Source: Roseobacter sp. (GTDB taxonomy: Bacteria > Pseudomonadota > Alphaproteobacteria > Rhodobacterales > Rhodobacteraceae). From it: a stretch of 64,000 nucleotides of DNA. Positions 61,525 through 64,000 of this stretch are shown piece by piece (within the stretch, counting starts at the first letter, position 1; each line of letters starts with the position of its first letter). The stretch lies in the NCBI GenBank assembly GCA_015665415.1, contig JADFAE010000010.1, positions 248,001 through 312,000 on the forward strand, in the 5' to 3' direction. A model generated the notes under the pieces. It searched no databases and was not told where the DNA came from. It saw nothing but the letters and a program-made list of their open reading frames with translations. A program made the position numbers and the translations under genes.

Positions 61525-61815
61525 TTAGGCTTCGGCGGACTGCGCCTTGGCGATCTCTTTCTTCACTTTCAGGGCAGCTGTGGACAGCTCTTCGTCTTTG
61601 GCTTTTGCCAGGAAGGCGTCCAGACCACCACGGTGATCAACGGTGCGCAGAGCAGCAGCAGAAATGCGCAGCTTGACGCCACGACCCAGAGTCTCGGACT
61701 GCAGGGTAACGTCGTTCAGGTTTGGCAGAAACCGGCGACGAGTTCTGTTTTTGGCGTGGCTGACATTGTTGCCAGTCATCGGGCCTTTTCCGGTCAGTTC
61801 GCAACGGCGCGACAT
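61525..61815 (-). CDS. rpmB: 50S ribosomal protein L28
   Basis: A 96-residue ribosomal protein. The N-terminus [20 protein letters not shown] and [15 protein letters not shown] are L28 hallmarks, followed by a mixed alpha/beta segment ([28 protein letters not shown]). The start ATG 61815 fits the family; the 19 upstream in-frame residues are ignored. Length is typical for alphaproteobacteria. Confidence 0.96.
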   Translation of the reverse strand: MSRRCELTGKGPMTGNNVSHAKNRTRRRFLPNLNDVTLQSETLGRGVKLRISAAALRTVDHRGGLDAFLAKAKDEELSTAALKVKKEIAKAQSAEA

Positions 61816-62086
61816 AGGTTCATCCTTCGTATCTGGGGCAGCTCCGAGGTATTCCCCCGAATCGTCTGCCATATCTCAAAGGGCGCAGCCAATAGCGACG
61901 CCCGAAAACTGGTTGGATGCATTTAGGAGGAATCGCCCCAAGGGTCAAGCCATATGACGGGGTTTTGTGGCAGTCCCCCGTTGAAATGGCTCAGCCCGTT
62001 CCAACCTGTGATTTTCAAGAGCGCTATAGGCCCTTCCCGCCCTCTTGGCGAGTCCTCTTTACAGAACGCACAGTCAGACAGATGGA

Positions 62087-63067
62087 TCAGCCCGAAACAC
62101 CAAGCCCCGCCAGCAAATCCTGCGCCGCCGCCGCCGGTGAGACAACACCGGATGACACCTGATCCGACAGCTCTGTCATCCGCGACTGCGCCCAAGGGGT
62201 CTCGAGACGCGACAACAGCGCCTGACGCACCTCCTCGCCAAACCAATAGCGGGCCTGCTCTGCCCGCATACGATCCCAATGGCCCTGATCCCGCCGCCAA
62301 GCGGTCAGGGTTTGCATCTCCTCCCAGGCCGCAAGCAGCCCCGCGTCTTCCAGGGCCGAAACGGTCTGCGCCTTGGGAAAGCCCTGCGGATCCTGCACCC
62401 GTTTGCGCAGCAGGCGCAGCGCTCCGGAATAATCCGCACAGGTGCGCATGGCGGCGGATTTCAAATCACCATCGGCCTTGTTCACCAGAATGATATCCGC
62501 CATCTCCATGATGCCGCGCTTCACACCCTGCAGCTCATCGCCGCCTGCGGGCGCCAGCAACAGCAAAAACAGATCCGACATTTGGGCCACCACGGTTTCC
62601 GACTGCCCTACACCCACTGTTTCCACCAGCACCACGTCAAAGCCAGCCGCCTCGCAGACCGCCACCGCTTCGCGTGAACGCCGCGCCACCCCGCCCAGAT
62701 TGGTCTGGCTCGGGGAGGGGCGGATAAAGGCAGCTTTCTCCCGGCTCAAACGATCCATCCGCGTCTTGTCGCCCAGGATCGACCCACCAGAACGGGCCGA
62801 GCTGGGGTCCACCGCCAGCACCGCCACCCGCAGCCCCTGCGCCACCAGCATCATGCCGAAGCTCTCGATAAAGGTGGATTTACCCACTCCCGGCGTGCCC
62901 GACAGCCCAATGCGCAGGGCCTGACGCCCGGAGCTGGCCAGCCGGTCCAACAACGCGCTGGCCTCGGCCCGATGATCGCTGCGGCCGCTTTCCACCAGGG
63001 TAATGGCGCGCGCCAGGGCACGACGGTCGCCCTTCAGGATCTTGTCACTCAGCTCGGCGATCTTCAT
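62087..63067 (-). CDS. meaB: Methylmalonyl-CoA mutase-associated GTPase MeaB
   Basis: A 326-residue G3E-family GTPase that loads and protects adenosylcobalamin in methylmalonyl-CoA mutase. GTPGVGKSTFIESFG is the P-loop. AVDPSSARSGGSILGDKTRM and RAFIRPSPSQTNLGGVARRSREAV are typical, and NKADG is the base-recognition site. DVVLVETVGVGQSE is the G3 region. No mutase gene is nearby. It may belong functionally with the cobQ gene, since both serve the B12 pathway. The start ATG is 63067. Confidence 0.94.
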   Translation of the reverse strand: MKIAELSDKILKGDRRALARAITLVESGRSDHRAEASALLDRLASSGRQALRIGLSGTPGVGKSTFIESFGMMLVAQGLRVAVLAVDPSSARSGGSILGDKTRMDRLSREKAAFIRPSPSQTNLGGVARRSREAVAVCEAAGFDVVLVETVGVGQSETVVAQMSDLFLLLLAPAGGDELQGVKRGIMEMADIILVNKADGDLKSAAMRTCADYSGALRLLRKRVQDPQGFPKAQTVSALEDAGLLAAWEEMQTLTAWRRDQGHWDRMRAEQARYWFGEEVRQALLSRLETPWAQSRMTELSDQVSSGVVSPAAAAQDLLAGLGVSG

Positions 63068-63255
63068 GCCCGGCCTCCAGATTTTGAACAGGTCTCAGAA
63101 ATTTGCGCCCAATTGACGCGGCCCTGCACCGCTTGTCCAGTGCGAAGCCGTCGCAGGGACAGCAAGACGCGCCAAATCCCCTCCAATTCTCCCGGCGTTT
63201 GCAGACCTGCTCTCTGGCTCTGGACCCCGGGGCATGCTTTGGCGATAAGCAAACC

Positions 63256-64000
63256 ATGACACAGCCCAGAATGCCACGCCTGCCGATTGATGACGCACTG
63301 CCTGCCCTGCTGCAGGCGCTGCGCGAGACCAGTCGCGCCGTGCTGCAAGCCCCACCCGGCGCCGGCAAGACCACCAAGGTTCCGTTGGCGATGCTACAGG
63401 CCGGTCTCACCAGCCAGCGCATTGTCATGCTCGAGCCCCGCCGCCTTGCAGCCCGCGCCGCAGCTGAGCGCATGGCCGAAAGCCTGGGAGAGCCGGTCGG
63501 GCAAACGGTTGGCTACCGCATTCGCGGCGAGGCCAAGACCTCGAAATCGACCCGCATCGAGGTGGTCACCGAGGGCATTCTGACCCGCATGCTGCAATCA
63601 GATCCCGACCTGCCCGGCGTGGGCGCTGTGATCTTTGACGAATTTCACGAACGCTCCCTCAATGCTGATCTGGGCCTGGCCTTCTGCCTCGAGGTCGCGA
63701 GTGCCTTGCGCGACGACCTGATCCTGCTGGCGATGTCGGCCACCCTGGACGCCGCCCCAGTGGCCGCCCTGATGCAGGTGCCGTTGATCACCTCAGAGGG
63801 GCGCAGCTTTCCAGTGGAAACCCGCTGGTTGGAACGCCCCCTTGGCCCAAAGGCCCGGCGGGTGGATGCGCTTTGCGATCTGGTGGTCCAGGCCGAAAAA
63901 GACAGCCGCGACACCTCCAAAGGTGCCAAGCTGGGCGGCGGCATCCTGGTGTTCCTGCCTGGCGAGGGAGAGATCCGCCGCGCCGCACAAAACCTCAGCA
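63256..64000 (+). CDS. hrpB: ATP-dependent helicase HrpB (C-terminus beyond window)
   Basis: DEAH-box helicase; 248 codons are inside the window and the rest lies beyond the right edge. Walker A APPGAGKTTKVPL, motif Ia MLEPRRLAARAAAERM, motif GYRIRGE, VTEGILTRML, Walker B DEFHERSL and motif III AMSATLD are present. GGILVFLPGEGEI begins motif IV. The start ATG is at 63256. HrpB helicases occur widely in proteobacteria, and their cellular role is unclear. Confidence 0.94.
   Translation, partial: MTQPRMPRLPIDDALPALLQALRETSRAVLQAPPGAGKTTKVPLAMLQAGLTSQRIVMLEPRRLAARAAAERMAESLGEPVGQTVGYRIRGEAKTSKSTRIEVVTEGILTRMLQSDPDLPGVGAVIFDEFHERSLNADLGLAFCLEVASALRDDLILLAMSATLDAAPVAALMQVPLITSEGRSFPVETRWLERPLGPKARRVDALCDLVVQAEKDSRDTSKGAKLGGGILVFLPGEGEIRRAAQNLS

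Overview
This window looks like a chromosomal segment from a GC-rich marine alphaproteobacterium of the Rhodobacteraceae (Roseobacter group). The evidence is gene content and order: hflK-hflC followed by a Do-type protease, pcm-tolC-PopZ-like, secG-pyrG, purA next to a DUF2842 protein, single-chain sdaA, and several small families I associate with this group (DUF6280, DUF2842, YhhN). No rRNA, complete tRNA, insertion sequence, prophage or CRISPR array is visible. Most of it is housekeeping DNA with short gaps.

Layout. 1-8.5 kb: ftsY (cut by the left edge), a YhhN-like membrane protein, xseA, a Cys-rich membrane protein, purD, a PAS-LuxR regulator, a GNAT enzyme, and a ferredoxin translationally coupled to a secreted FG-GAP protein. 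8.8-13.2 kb: a peptidoglycan-binding lipoprotein, a Crp/Fnr regulator, a MATE pump, a secreted nuclease-like protein, and a predicted small RNA with its own CRP-type site. 13.2-19.5 kb: a reverse-strand block of rpiA, gor, hflK, hflC and degP, linking redox balance and membrane protein quality control. 19.6-23.4 kb: GST, L-serine dehydratase, an EamA exporter and thiamine pyrophosphokinase. 23.5-34.3 kb: a large acidic disordered protein, purA, a cobalt-type nitrile hydratase operon, secG, pyrG, a damaged small secreted-protein gene, class I aldolase and a duplicated NTF2-like protein. 34.3-43.5 kb: a LysR/dehydrogenase divergent pair, a crotonase, a strictosidine-synthase-like protein, two aminotransferases and an ABC exporter. 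43.5-53.6 kb: a glycosyltransferase, YgfZ, efp, cobQ, the PopZ-like/tolC/pcm set, a PhnA-like protein and a TraR/DksA-like protein with an FNR/DNR-type box. 53.9-57.9 kb: lepA flanked on both sides by unfamiliar, AT-richer genes, one with an RX4H HEPN-like motif and one with a GDNGGPPL motif. 58-64 kb: a secreted small Cys protein, a LysR, an LMW phosphatase, a copper-handling pair, rpmB, meaB and hrpB (cut by the right edge).

The most interesting features are the predicted small RNA at 13.1 kb (exact TGTGA-N6-TCACA site at -41.5, -10-like hexamer, C-rich hairpin, intrinsic terminator, no ORF), the two unfamiliar genes around lepA with a 19-bp perfect inverted repeat over the lepA stop codon, and the small gene at 32.0 kb whose start codon and signal-peptide frame both appear broken. 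All family calls are by reading motifs; no database search was run.
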